From Eleginops maclovinus (Eukaryota > Chordata > Actinopteri > Perciformes > Eleginopidae): a stretch of 64,000 nucleotides of DNA. The notes under the pieces are model-generated. The model saw nothing but the letters and a program-made list of their open reading frames with translations. It had not been told where the DNA came from and made no database searches. Shown one piece after another: positions 1 to 13,205 of the stretch (positions are counted from its first letter, which is position 1; each line of letters starts with the position of its first letter). The stretch covers positions 20,889,032 to 20,953,031 of the forward strand of contig NC_086350.1 in NCBI RefSeq assembly GCF_036324505.1. Direction: 5' to 3'. Both the position numbers and the translations under genes were made by a program.

Positions 1-149
1 AGGTTCTTTGTCAGGGAATTCTAACAGTAATTACATGTATCCGGTTTATCAGCTATTGCATTAGGGTTACTCACATTATAATCAAATGGCCTTATTACAA
101 ATGTAGTGCAAGTGCAAAATGCACTTTTAGATTTTGTTTATATATAAAT

Positions 150-690
150 GTGTCCCCGTCGTGTAAGGAGACTCACAAAGTGTCAGAAAATACAACCCTC
201 TCTCTTTTCCTCCTTACCCACATCTCTAAAAATGGGGGTACAAACGAGCTGATCCAGATTTGCTGCTGGTATGACGTAATAAACGAAATGTGGGCTGGCT
301 TTACATTGAGCTCCTGGCAACGTCCGCCCACCTGACACGTCCTAAAATATCGTCCCCCATATACAGTCGGTGGAAATAATGCTTGATGTGGTTTGGAACA
401 TAATATGGCGTTTAATCACGGCAGCGTTTAGCTGAGTATCTTCTCCCGGTAGAAAACTTTTTTCGCTGCAAAGAGGCGTGGCCAGCTTCAGGTCAGCTCA
501 AATTTAAAGAGACATTCACAGAATCAGCACTTCAGAAACAGGGCTGAACTAGAGGGGTATGAGACATGCTACAATGGGTGATCTGTTTGGTATTTTGAGC
601 AAAACATTTCACAGACATGTTTTGTATAGATATTGCCCTTCAATATATTGTTCAAATATACTATAATAGGAGACCTTTAATGCACGATTT
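150..690. repeat. Probable dispersed teleost repeat, degenerate
   Basis: The segment has the texture of a non-autonomous DNA transposon. It includes a stretch around 475-560 (an AGGCGTGGCC motif, then AATTTAAAGAGACA) and ends at about 673-690 with ATAATAGGAGACCTTTAA. That end resembles the ATAATAGGGCCTCTTTAA ends of the copies at 34.2 and 49.3 kb. A left terminus could not be placed, so the boundaries are approximate. No coding potential is visible. The resemblance of the right end is seen directly; membership in one family is inference. Confidence 0.4.
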
Positions 691-3600
691 AAGGGTAATT
701 TTAAGATACTCAATTTAATATTAGAATTTAGATTTTGTGTCATAACATATTTTTATTCTCTGATACATTCCATATATCAAGCACATTATGATCTACTGAA
801 CAGCTTAAAATGCATCTTTGAGTAGTTATAATTCCCTTGATCAGAAAGAATGTAAAGAATTTGATCTCACTACAGAGCAGTCACAAGTGACTTTCAGGCT
901 TATAAAATATGCACCAGTCTGAGACGCAAACTGAAATCTTTTTTTAATTGGCAAGTCAATTTTGCAGACATAATTTGCTGAAGTAATTCAATTATTTTGC
1001 TGCAACTTTTTAAAAGTTGAGTGTGGACCTCGATGCTGACACTGTTCCAATAGTAGTTGGAGTTTACAATTACATTTTGGCCAAATCTGCAACTTTTAAT
1101 TTAAATATGAGGTTGTGCAAGAACTGAAAAAAAACACTGAAATTAGGATTTAAAGTACAATTCATGAATTGAGGCGTTGAATATAAATAGCTGTTGCCTA
1201 TTCACCCAATATGGACGCTCACATACTCAATCATCCTTTTAAGTCAGCTCTTTCTTCAGTTAGGATTTGGAGACAAAACAGAAAAGTTGTATCTGAATCA
1301 CAATACTTTAAAACACTGACTTATTATTGTCACTTTATAGACGGTAGCCAAATAAGTTAAGATTTGGTTTAGAATAAGAACTGGTTCTTAATTGTATATG
1401 AACCAGGGAATTCTGCACTGCATATTCAACGGTAACATTCCGTTTATTATTTAATTTATTGAGCTCAAAAATGACCAGGGGGATGTTGAAATAATTAATA
1501 CACAGTTTTATTTCTGAAACGTTCCGTGTGGGAAATAATAAAATATCCTCGACATTTGGATCTTAACTCACCCGAAAAACAGGCAGAGCATTCATTAGCC
1601 TTTAGCCTTGCCCTGAGCCTATCAGGGAAAAAACTGATTTTAAAAGAGAAATGTATTTATTCAGTGTTTTACCACCTTTATTCAACAGCTCCTTTTTATT
1701 TAAAAATAATATCAGCCCCAGGCTCTGTCACTTCCACACAAAAAGGTCTGCCACTGTGTGAACGTCAGGTAAAACTGACACTCTAGGCTGATACAACAAG
1801 AGGCTACAATTTGGCCCGGTGTCATTTAAAATCTGCCCTGTCGCTTTCACTGTCACACCAGCTGTGTCAGCGTGTCACCATGTATGTGTGCGTTCGTCAT
1901 GTGTCACCCGGTCCCACACGGAGTGCTCCGTTCCCACACAGTTAAAGAAACGCTGCCCAGAGGTCGGTTGCCCATTCCCAACCGGCTCACCGTTTCAGCG
2001 GCTGGAAATCCCCCTGCGCACAAAGAGGCCAGATATGATACCATGGCACTGCAGGCGAGGGAGGGAGCTAGGGACAGTATTGATACGGCAAGCACTTTTG
2101 TCTGGGAAAATTCTTAAGGGAATGCAACCAATTGTTGTTAATTGTATGGGGCATGCATTTTATCCCAAGTACTGCTGGTATGTGTTACTTGTTTTGAATT
2201 GGAGAGACAAGTATACTTACTGATGCTTGAGCTTTGTTCTTGAGACTCATTTTGGAATTATTTTTCGCATTTTTATTTTTTTAGTATGGGCTGTATTCAT
2301 CTTTTGAAGCTCACATGGAACAACATCATATGTTCCATTGCCTCTTTTATTGTGCACATTCACACACATCTCATTTAAATCTTTACCTGCCGGCTTTTTT
2401 GCATTCACACCATTGACCGTATATAATTCACATATTTTAGATGTTCTTAATAAAGCAATATATTAATACAACTGAAAATCCCCCTTGGTATTGTCCCTTA
2501 GCTGTCCCAAAAGTATTCAGTGTCCTTTTTGTATTATAAAAAGCATTGTTGGGCTAGTTGCTCAAAAAAAGTAATAAACATGAAACTTTGAAATTGCTTA
2601 CTGCTGAAATGAAATAGTTACATTTCTTTTGGACTACTCTATATAGGATATAACCTGAGATGCATCATCAGTTCAATGACAAATAATAAATACAAATAAA
2701 AAGTTAAACCTCATATATGCCCAGATCAGCACAAATCCGTAATCTAATAGGACAATATTGTACACAAGACCTCCTTTTTCTGCTCTTTGTTTGAAATCAG
2801 ACATGTTTTTTTTAGCTCAGTTTCCTCGCAGCAAACCACTGGTCCAGGTAGCCTGCTAAAGTTGTCCTGTCTCATGTCGGCCACCATACGTTACCTTGCT
2901 TATCTTGCTAATTACGTTTCAGAAAGATACCAATTTTACTTTTAAAGGGGCAAAACATTTCCTTCACGATGTATGCTGCGACAAGCCTGTTTATCTCTGC
3001 ACACACTGCTATTTTTGCTCAATCTCCTTATCCATGAACTAGCTCCTCCTATCCTAGGAGTGTAGCTCTTGCGAAAGGGGACGTTAGACTTATTTTTACC
3101 TTAATGTAACACAAGTAACAAAATCATTTTTTTATTGACAGTTATGTGATATAAAAAGACAGAGGTGTCCTTTTAAAGTCATTGTTGCCTAAGCTAAGTA
3201 TATTCTCCCGAGAGTTCCCACAGTAAACTAAAGACGTGGTGGCAGGATGAGTTGGGGATATTTGCCGATGATAGGACACGTGCTGTTCAATCCTGGTGGT
3301 CCTCAAGAGATAGACAAGGTGCATTCCCAGTTTGTCACTGCACTGTGTAAGAGAAAGAGAGAAAGGAACCAGAGAGAGGCAGAGTCCGCGGAGAGATCCA
3401 CGATGCAGCCACAGAGACGATGTGTTCCCCTGGGTAGCGTAATAAAGCTCTCAGTAGGACGACGTGGTTTGAATGCACTTCAGACAGAAAGGGGGAGAGA
3501 TGTACAGCCCCATATGCATCTACTCACCACATCATATTTCCACAACCATGAATGAGGCCCTCACACAGACAGCCCCCACTGCTGTCAGAGGGTCCGAGCC

Positions 3601-5021
3601 AAAACCTTTCACAACATGTCTTCTACACAATGCAGAGCAAAACTCTTTCTTGGGTTTGCACTGAGCAGAACCCTTGGGGAGGACAGGGTCTGTCTTCAGG
3701 CTGCGAGAGCATAGAGAGCTTCAGAGAGAGCTTTGGAGAAAGAAAGATGGGTTGCTTTTCTAAGAAATCTGGAGAGCAGTGTCATATTACCCTCAGTCCT
3801 TCATGTGGTCTCATGCTCTTTTTATACCATGTTTGCAAAATCCTCAACTGCAAAACTGGTTTTGCTTTTGTTTCTTCTCACTGCTGCTGCTGCTTTTGTT
3901 TTGATGAACATTCAAAAAACTGTTGCAGGTCTGAACGTGATGGAGGTCGGAGCCCTCATTAGCTCAGTCGTGTTGAACTTGAAATGATCGGTGCAGATTC
4001 GTGTTATGACAGAATGACAGCTATCATACAGGCTTAACAAAATAAAGCTGTAGTAGAATGCAACGCTGTGGACAGGAGGAAAATAGGCCAGTTACCAGAT
4101 GAAATGTTTGCCTTTTTTTTATTGCAATTAAGTTCTTGGCCCCAAGCCAAAGAACTCAAACGTGAATGAGCACAAAACACTGCTTCTTCCGACGATAACA
4201 TGCCCAGACTGCGTAATTGTAGCACTCCTACTTTCTGGTTTGTTTACTTTCCGTTGTTTTGTTTTTTTCCAGTTACAAATGAAAATAATGTGAAAGATTT
4301 TGAAACCTGATAAGATACTTTAATCAAGTTCCCCGTAGTAATGATGGCAGTTTCTTCCTACGCTTTAAAATAAGTGTTTTTTAAAGAAAACCTTTCTTGT
4401 GTCTTGGATGTATGTAATTGAAAATACAATGAACAAGGAACACAGACGTGTTTAAATTATTGCTTGTGACTGTCTGTAAAATGAACCACCAGTAGAATAT
4501 GTTGATGTGTTTTTTTGTATTTCCTCATATTGCAAGACATTGAGTGATAACACATCAGTTTGAATCCGTTTGGGTTTTGTCACTCGGCACAAGAATAATG
4601 CAAATATTTTCTCATGTTTTGTATGTTGATGACTCTTACAGTACTTCCTTTTACTTTGTTTACCCTCTGCAGGCAAAGATTCTAGGGGAATTTTCAGTCT
4701 CTAAGCCTATTTAAAGCTGCCATTTGTGTTTTCTGTGGGTGAGCACAGCCTGTTTTTGACAGCATGTGTGTCCGTTGTTGTTCCTGCAACATGAAGCACT
4801 GTTGTCTGTGGTCTAATTTGGTCAGAGTCGACTAATCTCAAAAAAAAGGGTTACATGCCAGCTGTGAGAGTTAGTCCATTGTTTTGACGTGCTGCAAGTG
4901 CATTTTAACCGACCATGAGCTAAAGAGGAAGCTAGCATTGGTAGCTTCTACGCAACTCCTGTGTCCCTTAGTCTTTAATCTAATTCTTGACTGCATTGCG
5001 TCCATCAGTCCAAAGCCCCCC
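691..5021. other. Non-coding stretch, no gene recognised
   Basis: This is AT-rich sequence with frequent stops in all frames. Short reading frames (for example 3,552-3,962) have no recognisable domain and no splice context. The part around 2,940-3,090 (TTTAAAGGGGCAAAAC followed by GC-richer DNA) may be a worn mobile-element fragment, but only one candidate end was seen. The rest shows nothing that could be assigned. Confidence 0.6.
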
Positions 5022-5380
5022 ATCTGAATCAGAATTCCTCTATTTGTCTCGCAATGGGGAAATGTACGGCACAACATTAAGAGTGCAGATTATGCAAAAA
5101 GAGTAGACTTAAAAAAAAAGTATGCACATGTTATTAATAACAAAAAAAGAAAACAAATATCAGATAAGAAAAAATTAAGTAGCAGTACATTTAAGTAATA
5201 TTAAAATGATACGTTACTCTATCTGGTAATAATATAAAAATATTGAAGTAGCTGGTAATGTTAACCGATTTTAAATAAATTGAAAGAGGATAAAGGGTAA
5301 ATTGCGCATGTGTATATTGCACAAGGTTTTATATTCACTGGCAGTGATATTGCACATCATGGATATTACAAGAGCATCTG
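5022..5380 (-). repeat. LINE-type 3' tail remnant (non-LTR retrotransposon)
   Basis: The left end reads GAATCAGAATTCCTCTATTT followed by GTCTCGCAATGGGGAAAT, which resembles the reverse complement of 3' ends of teleost non-LTR elements (AGAAT repeats, then TTTATT and a GGGGAAAT block). An A-rich untranslated-like region follows, containing TATTGCACAAG and TATTGCACATC motifs. Only the tail survives and no reverse transcriptase frame is present. The family name is not certain and the right boundary is approximate. A shorter tail of similar type lies at 15,190-15,245. Confidence 0.5.
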
Positions 5381-7609
5381 CACAGCTCCCCCATCTGCAA
5401 TTGATAAGTCAACCGAGGGGACCACGTCCAAAAAAAAAAATCCTCTGAAATCCCCTTTTGATAAGGGGCAAGACATATTGCAAGGCCAGGACACAGGCAG
5501 GAAGCCCGGCTAAAACAAGGTACTATTTTGGTTGAACAGTCCCATTGTCTGTGGACTGGGGACAGCTGACTGCCTGGGGGAGAGGGTGGAGGGTGACAGA
5601 GAGATGAGGAATGAAGTACTGTGAGGACATAGCACGTTCCCTGAGCTCTGATCATTCAGAGGGTCTTGTGTCCCCCTTTTTAGTGTTCAACTCATGGCAG
5701 TCACACTCTGAAACATGTGCAAAGGAAGGGACAGGGTGGGGGGTTGCTCTGTTATGTAACACTGCTCTCTTAAAGATGTAGTAAGACGGAGGTGCAACTG
5801 AATTTGGACATCAAAAAGCTATTAATAGAGATGATGTTACATTTTAGCCCTCCCTTTTCTGTTTTGGACAATCCCTTTTGTTGTTAGGCTGCGATGATGC
5901 TACGTGCTAACAATAGCATGCTTTTAGGAAAGGGTGGGATGACACTATGGGAGAAAGGGAATGTCGGCCTTGGACTTTTTTATAAATCGAGATGTAAATA
6001 TGGAAAGATTTATGTGGAAACAGAAGAGTCGGCTTGGAAAGAGAGCACTCGGAAAATTATGTGTTGTCATATCTTTACAGAGGCCTAACTACAGCTAAAC
6101 TGTAAACAGACTTTTAAATATTTGATAGGTTTTAAAGTAGCTTTCTGTTTCATCTTTTAAAGGTTATACAGTGTATGTTTCAGAAAACTCCCAGCCAGAC
6201 TTGTGAGTGTGTGAACTCAGTAACACCATAAGGCCACACAAAGACGCTCACCGCACACACAGTCAAAATGGGAGGGGGAATCAATGTATGTTACGGGAAA
6301 TGTGTTCTTGTTTTAGTTTTACTGGTACGCAAGGTCTCATGGCTGCATCCTCCCAACTGTCAGAGGCCCTTTGCTCCTTTAAGGTATGAATCCCTAAGAG
6401 ACCCCGAGATGCAACAGCTCAGACAGGCGATAATGTAAAGCATCCAAATACCCAAATTTCAGGGGTTCTAGTCATGTTCCCTGCAGACTGAATGCTCTCT
6501 GGTCCTCATATTATCAGTCTGGAACAACAAAAAGCTATCCTTACTGCCCATCAAGGAGAAATAAAAACATTTTTCAAGCAATAGTTTCTGGCTGTATTGA
6601 CTTGTCTCAGATGATTGCAAATTGCTGTAACATTTAGACATTAAACGCTGGGTAATCAGGACTAAAACAACACAGCAACAAGTATATGCTTCTCAGCGTC
6701 CGCTCAGAAGGCTGCACAAACAAACATAATGAAGGTCATAGTAAATGCTCTGGGCTACAAGTACGTCATGTGTGGCCCACCACGTTGAGGAGCATTAAAG
6801 GCCACATGCGCGAATAAGCATGCAGATGTGGATACACGCACTTTACCTAGAAGCAGAATATGTGAATGCTCGTGCACACAATCCTAACACTTGCCCTCTC
6901 AGACTTCAGGGGCCTCCTTACAGCCTCATGCACACCCACGCGTTCCTGTTGCTGCACTCTGCTCACTGACTGCTCCGCCTGAGCCACTGAGCCAGCTGGT
7001 GATAACAACACTCCCTCCTCAGCTCCCCTCTTGCTGTTGTGTTCATACCATCTGCGTCAACTGGCTGGGGCCGAAGCGTCATGTTACCCACACAACTGGA
7101 GACCTGTGGACACACGCACATATTTTAGTTACAGTTTTGAAGGCCACTGGATGTTGCGATAAAGAGAGTAGAAAGAGGTCCAGTTCATTTGTTGTGCAAA
7201 GACATAAAGTGGGACTGCAGGGATATAGAAATACATATAAAATGGTCTGGCAGATAGAGAATAGAAGCTGTCATAGTACAATATATTCAAAGGTAGGGAA
7301 GTCAAAGCAGTATCTTGAGCAGATGTTTTGTATTTTCATTATCAGTTATTTTCCATGAATTTACATTTTTCTGATGAAGGTGAAGAACATATTACTTTCC
7401 ACCTTGGTCAACTTTGACGTACAAATGTAAACGGTTGATCAATTGCAAATTATTTTCACATTGATTGCTCTGCCATACATTTGCTCTTTGCATCCATTTA
7501 TTGCTTTTCAAAGCCATAACTAACAGTAGCCATTGAACAACTCACAATTAATGATCGCCAATCAGTTTGTTGCACCGAAAATGTTACAAGAATGTGTGAG
7601 GTACTAAAT
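5381..7609. other. Non-coding stretch, no gene recognised
   Basis: No gene or complete mobile element is recognised. The frame at 6,891-7,358 (155 codons) has a Cys- and Ser-rich translation without any known domain and is probably chance. The rest is ordinary AT-rich non-coding sequence. Confidence 0.6.
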
Positions 7610-7860
7610 CTAGGGATGCACCAATCCAACTGTTTCGTCCCAAAACATTACTTGGGCTTTGGGTATCAATCGTCATAACAACGTTGAATGGGACCATTAA
7701 CAATATTTATTACACGGCTTATTGAATACTCGATTCTGATTGGTCAATTCCGAACATGTAACAGGTTATTGATACAGTAGTACAGACCGCTGTCAAGGAC
7801 TATAGTGACTGGAAAAGATGTTAAAAGACAGAACGCTGGACGTCAGATAAATCACCATTA
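7610..7860. repeat. Degenerate DNA-transposon-like repeat
   Basis: The segment opens with TAGGGATGCACCAATCC, close to the AGGGATGCACCGAT ends that recur in fish hAT-type repeats. At about 7,712-7,760 it contains TTACACGGCTTATTGAATAC and CGATTCTGATTGGTCA, a motif also common in fish non-autonomous elements. Two old elements may abut here. No terminal repeat pair or target duplication could be defined. Confidence 0.35.
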
Positions 7861-8224
7861 GCAGACAGGAACAGGAACACGGTTTGGGCTCTGCAGTTTT
7901 TAAGGACTCCTTAGTGGATCAGAAACTGTGAACAGACTTTGACAGTTAAAGAAAACCTTGATCAATGCTGCCGTAAAGTAGGTTTATCGCATTTACTGCC
8001 GTTGGTGCGCAGTGGAATGGAGGGTGTTTTTTCTTAGTGGCAGAAAAACGATCATTTTTAAGTCAATTAAATCATTTCAATAAATATTGGGAGTCAAGTT
8101 GTTAGTTTGTTTAGTATCTGGCCATTTAAAAAGTGGGATAATGTACAGCAAAGCGGTCATTATTGGGAAAAGAACACCAGAACAAGTAATATTACGACTG
8201 CTTTTCTAACTTCCTAACAAAATG

Positions 8225-8700
8225 TAGCAAAACAAAAATGCTAACATGCTAATGTTTACAGATCTCATGTTCAACATCGGATTTGATATGCTAACTTTTG
8301 TGTGCGGGGAGTGTCATTCGTTTTGGTCGTAAAGTAAAGGAAAATGTAATGATGACCTTATAAAAGGATGGCAATTTAACTGGTTATGTGAACAAAATGT
8401 TATGGTAATCCCCTAAAACACTCTTAATGTCAACATCATGGTGGTTCTGCAGAGAAAGGTCAGGGAATGACCAAATCCGTTTATTTTGTACATCCTCTGA
8501 GAATCATGGTCCAAAAATGTTGTTCTAATCCAACGTGTTGATGTTGACATTTTCCCTGAATCTGTGAATGGCGACCATTATTGTTGTACAAAACGTGATT
8601 CCAATCCTTTTAATAGTTGTAGACATATTTTCTTTCTAGACCACAGTTGCGGTCTGACGGACCAGACATTTCTGCTAGCATGGCTCAATATTTTCACCAT
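8225..8700 (+). repeat. Degenerate dispersed teleost repeat
   Basis: The block contains ATGCTAACATGCTAATG near 8,239, then GTCATTCGTTTTGGTCGTAAA, CATGGTGGTTCTGCAGAGAA and GGTCAGGGAATGACCAAA, followed by GAATCATGGTCC and a TGCTAGCATGGCT end. This order matches a repeat that occurs widely in perciform genomes, where short modules of the form gene-free 'GTCAGGGGATCACCAAA...AATCCATCCAATAGTTGTTGAGA' recur. The identification rests on motif order remembered from that family. No protein is encoded. Confidence 0.5.
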
Positions 8701-11357
8701 TTCTTATGATATGGAAGTGCTTATTTGGAGGCTGTATACATGACGATGTGTGGCCTTCACTAGAATAGAAAGATTCCCCAATCACAGCAATTTGTTAATG
8801 AAAATGATGTCCTGGTTAGCCACAAGTGGTGGTGAGGAGGCTGGGGGGAAGAGAGGGAGTGTAGGAGGAGAGTGGGAAGAGAGGAAAGCGGTGCCGTAGT
8901 GCTGAAAGGGAGGGCGAGAGTGGCATGTGGCTGGATGGTATCCTTGGGAAAGTTTGCAGCTCACTCTCCCACTCTCTGGATCTTAGCTGGGGACAAATAC
9001 CACATGGAGCTGAGAGGAAGCCCGCTGGAGTGTGCAACGCCACGAGCACACAGGAATGTTTCACTTCAAATGGAAAATGTTCACAGCTGTTAGTTAGGCT
9101 ATCTCTCTCACTCTATTTCTCCATCTCTATCTATCCATCTCTCTTTCTCTCTCGCTGTGTCAGATGTTTGCGGCTATGTTTAGATCCACTCTTCGTGTGC
9201 TTGTGATAACCAGTATTTTTAGTTCTGCTGTAGGTTCCTTTTTTCCACCCTGAATTCTGAGTTTAATGTCATAAGTATGATGAACGTTCACCAACATGGG
9301 AGTCTAAAGTGACTTTTATTGTGTTATCCTGGACCTCAAGCTCCTTAAAACATATTAGTTATCTTGTCATGTGGTTACCCGACAGCAAATAGCCTGCAGC
9401 CCATTTTGTATCCAAACACATAGTTTGAAAGAACCACTGACTTGATAATGTGTGGCTTCAGAACACCGGAAGCCCTTGCCTGACCAACAAAACAAAAACA
9501 ACAACAACAACAACAACACGGGGTTGCCATCCCCACATCAAGCAGTCTGGAGTCTGATGAATCTGGTTTGGCTGCACATGAGTTGGATCGCCACAGTTTC
9601 GGGGCTGTGTTGGCTGCAAATAAGCCCAGGCTCAACAATTCTGTTTGTTGGAGGTTCTTCCTGCCTGCCACATGCATACTGCCATGTAAACTGTTTTGTG
9701 CGCATGCATATATGTTCATCACAACAACAAAAACCTACATGCATCGTTTCACCACTGATCAAGTGGAACAGCATCTGTTTAGGTGCATTATGGCTGAATA
9801 ATGGTGCGGTGATGACGTATTTTCGAAAGTTAACATTGCAAGGGTTCCCTTGAGAATAAAGTAATGGGATTCCCCTGTTAGATTTTTGTTGATTGGAGAA
9901 AAATAAGCTCTGTGGCAAACACATTTATGATAGTTAAGGCAGTTTGTTCAACAGTTGGTTTTACACATTTTCGAAGCGTCAATGCAATCGGCAGAAGTAA
10001 AAAGCGAGAGTTCGGGTTTAAAAGAACTACATCGCGGTCCAATGGCTGTGCGTCACCCCTGCTTAGCTAGAGGCAGGTTTGAGTCAAAACGATGATGTTT
10101 AGTAGTTTATTTTTTCACAAATTAGTAACTGCACTGTTGAAACTCTTTGGCATTCAAGAGTGGAGGGGCTAATTGACGTATTGGTGGGCATACAACAAAC
10201 TGTGAACATCTTAAGCCTATGTTAACCACAGACCATAATGCAGGTGTTTAACGATAAACTTCAACTTTTAGATAAGGGAACTTGAACTTGTAAAATTATA
10301 ACTAATCTCAGAGTTCTGGAACTCGTTCCTGCCCCACTCCATAAGCCATCAGACCAATTTAATAGACATAGCTGTGTGTTTATGGGGAACTGCCATTGCA
10401 AGCTATAGCTCTGACCGAGACTGATTTCTCCCGTCTCATATTCATCTTGTCTCCTTCTGTTCATAAACTGGGATCATACAGCTCAGGTTAGTTCACATTA
10501 TTCACTTGAGTACATTTTTTTAGGCATTCTAATTTAAAGTCTGGTAAACTGTTTCACCACCTCTGACTAATATACAGTCCAAACTAAAATTATGTAAGTA
10601 TTGTAAAGGTACTACACAGCGAAATAAGTTTAGGGCTCACAGTTCTTGGTTGGGATTGTAGTGGGTGCCATTAAAAAAAGCTTCAGTGGTGATACAGAGG
10701 AATATGACTATAGAATAAGAAAGCATGCAAAGCAGTATATTTATTGTTCTACTTGTCCCTTTGGTCTTCATGAATGTCATTTATTACTTTATCTTTATGT
10801 TTTTGAATTAGACAGGAGAGGAAGTAGTTGGTCAGAGGTCTGACGGAGCAATGAGCACAGTAGGTGGTTTGAAATTTGATGATGCATGAGATAACCTCCT
10901 TCACCTCTTTGCAAAGTTTTGCGGATCCATGCGCGTACGTTTTAATTTGTCCGTCACAGGAATCATGTCACAGTCTTTACATTGAGAGTCGTGGGAAAAT
11001 TATATTTGGGGTGTGGTGATATTCAAATCCAAACTAGGACCTCAAGAATGACCATGGATTTGAATATAATTCACAAAGTAAGGCTGAATTTGTTTACATT
11101 TTGCAGGTGTACCTCATTGGCTGCTCCCTCAAGGTATGGCATGGTGATTCTCTAAATAGTGGGGGTCAATCCATCAGGTCGTCATCACCTCATTACTTCA
11201 GTTTATATGGGGTGAACAGATGCAGTTAATAATGTCTGGTTTCTTGCATGCATAATGTAGATCTTGTACCTTTTGTGCATAAGAGAAGGAAACCCTCCCA
11301 TGCAGTCAAACCCCCAATGCCTATCTACCTTCCCACTGTGTGTATTAATGCACGTTT

Positions 11358-11360
<3 letters not shown>
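8701..11360. other. Non-coding stretch with simple repeats
   Basis: No gene was recognised. The stretch has a purine-rich run at 8,825-8,885, a pyrimidine-rich TCTC/TATC run at about 9,100-9,155 and an ACA trinucleotide run at 9,486-9,518. Short frames such as 9,452-9,853 owe part of their length to the ACA run, which reads as poly-Asn on one strand and poly-Cys on the other. Confidence 0.6.
9486..9518. repeat. (ACA)n microsatellite
   Basis: An imperfect AACA start runs into about eight uninterrupted ACA units. It is a simple-sequence tract with no associated gene. Confidence 0.85.

Positions 11361-11420
<60 letters not shown>
11361..11420. repeat. Compound (CA)n-(TA)n microsatellite
   Basis: About fourteen CA units (11,361-11,388) are followed by ATAG and then about fourteen TA units (11,393-11,420). 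The frames crossing it translate as Val-Cys and Ile-Tyr repeats and are artefacts. Confidence 0.95.
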
Positions 11421-11424
<4 letters not shown>

Positions 11425-12093
11425 CATATATACAACGCCACCCACCAAACCACCCACAAACTTACCCAGAGGCTTAAACCAGGGTTTTCTTTTTTTCTTT
11501 TAAAACCACTTCCCTGCCTTTCGCTTGCTCCTGGTGACGACACTCTCTTGGAATTCTCTCCTTGTGCTGGTGGTGCATTAAAAGAGAGAAAGAGAGGGAG
11601 ACTGTTGTTCAGATCTCTGTGTGCTCTGCTGCCACTAACCAGGACCATTTGGTGTCTCCTTTCTGAAAACTCTTTTCTTTACCCCTCCTGTTCTCTCTTT
11701 TGCTTTTATTCTTGCCCTTTTTTCCCCCTTCACTTGTCCCCCTCCTGTCTGGGTTATTGCAATTTCACATTATTTTGTTTGGAATCAGGCTCTTTGTGAG
11801 CGTGGGGAGGGGGTTCACTGACTCAAGAAGCATGTAAACTTGTTGTGCTGAGGTGACAATTTCAGATCAAAAATGTTGTTATTAAGTTTTCACAATGCAT
11901 AGCCAGGGTTTATTTCTCTCAACTTAAGGAAGTTGGTACACAATAACATGGTATCATTTAGCGATGAAAAGCTAAGTATAACCATTATTCAAATAAGACA
12001 ATAGTTTGCACTCAAAAAAATCAAAACACACAAAAAAAGAAAGCACAAATATTCACCAGAAATCTGAATAAATGAATATGTATGAAATGTATA
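11421..12093. other. Non-coding stretch, pyrimidine-rich
   Basis: The stretch is pyrimidine-rich at about 11,480-11,770 and AT-rich afterwards. No gene, terminal repeat or splice pair was found. Confidence 0.55.
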
Positions 12094-12262
12094 CAGCTCC
12101 AGAAAAATGTAAGAGACCACTCCTAAGTCTTTATCTCTATGGCAGCCATTCCAGTGTCTGTTGAATTCCAACAAAGAGAAAAAATGTCAGTAGTTTATAG
12201 AATACAATCAAATTAAATAATAATAATTTAACTCAAACACAAACAATAATAACAGAAGAGAA
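12094..12262 (+). mobile_element. Tc1/mariner-like MITE (copy 1)
   Basis: The left end is CAGCTCCAGAAAAATGTAAG preceded by TA at 12,092-12,093, the target dinucleotide used by Tc1/mariner. The internal part (GGCAGCCATTCCAGTGTCTG, then TTGTCAGT-like and TTTATAGAATACAAT motifs) matches the reverse complement of the element at 37,996-38,182. The right terminus has decayed, so the end is approximate. Too short to encode a transposase, this is an internally deleted, non-autonomous copy. Fish Tc1-like elements with similar ends are known; the family name is not asserted. Confidence 0.75.
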
Positions 12263-13085
12263 AATCATAATGCTGAAGTGATGATTTGCTGTATATATAG
12301 TAATTTATCTTTGTAACTGCTGCAGGTTTAAGTTTTGAGATGTCGCTTGTTTGTCATTTAATGCCCATGCTTTGATTGGTGGATGATGTGCATGACATCT
12401 TTGTGATATGTGCTTGTGTCTGTCAAGTGGATGTGTGTGAGCAAGACATGGGGGGGCATGCTGCTGGGTCCTGGCCTGTGGGACCCCCCCCCCTCCTCCC
12501 TAAAACTCTGCTAGCTCTAGATTGATGGGGGAGGTGTTGCCTCTGCTCACTCATCCATCACATACTTTATTTGGGTTTTAGAGGCAAGGAAAAAAGACTT
12601 CCAAAAATATCAGAGTTGGGTGCTGGGGGGGGGGTGAGGAGTTGAGTAAGGGGAGGCCCCCTTGTCCTGCGTAGCTCTGCTCTCCTGCCTCCGTTCGATT
12701 TAAGCAGATGCTGGAAAAGAAGTCTTACCCTTGTGACCCCCTGCCATTCTCCAGTCCCAGCACTGATAACAAAAGACAGATAAAGCCAAACAGGGGGGGC
12801 AGATTAAGTGAAGATTAGAGAGCAGGTTTGTGATTTCCACTGAGGTTTTTTTTTTTTATCCCGCAGATTGCGGGATAGGATGTTCTGAAAGTTGTTGGTG
12901 GTCTTTGTCTCCCGTCCCGGCCGGGCAGGGTTTTACTGTGTGACAGGACGCTGAGGGCAGATGAGTTTGCGAGGCTAACGGAGGAGACAAAGCCTGCCGT
13001 GCCAGCCTTCCACTCCTCCCATGGGATGATTTATGTTGCAACTAGGGTATAAACTCAGATCAGAGGGCTTCACCTACCACTAAAG
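12263..13085. other. Non-coding stretch, GC-richer
   Basis: A GC-richer block (about 12,420-12,980) contains a run of ten C (12,484-12,493) and a run of ten G (12,625-12,634). No reading frame has domain-like content and no clear splice-site pair was found. Confidence 0.5.
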
Positions 13086-13205
13086 TTAAAGGGTAACATT
13101 GGTATTTTTAAACAAGGACCCAATTTCCTCATTTTTAGTGTCTCACTGACTGATGTGGGCGACATGTTTTATATAATTGGACTGAGCACCGCCAAACTAA
13201 ATGTT
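13086..13205 (+). repeat. TTAA-flanked MITE, 5' fragment
   Basis: TTAA at 13,086-13,089 is followed by AGGGTAACATTGGTATTTTT and then ACAAGGACCCAATTTCC and CTGACTGATGTG. This order matches the left end of a fish non-autonomous element that starts with TTAAAGGGTAAC. No complementary right end was found in the next 500 bp, so only the left part is annotated. Confidence 0.5.

Noticed and set aside
6891..7358. 155-codon plus-strand frame
   Set aside because: No domain, does not begin with a clear ATG, and the length is within chance expectation.
11203..11648. Minus-strand frames with Ile-Tyr and Val-Cys runs
   Set aside because: They arise from the compound CA/TA microsatellite.
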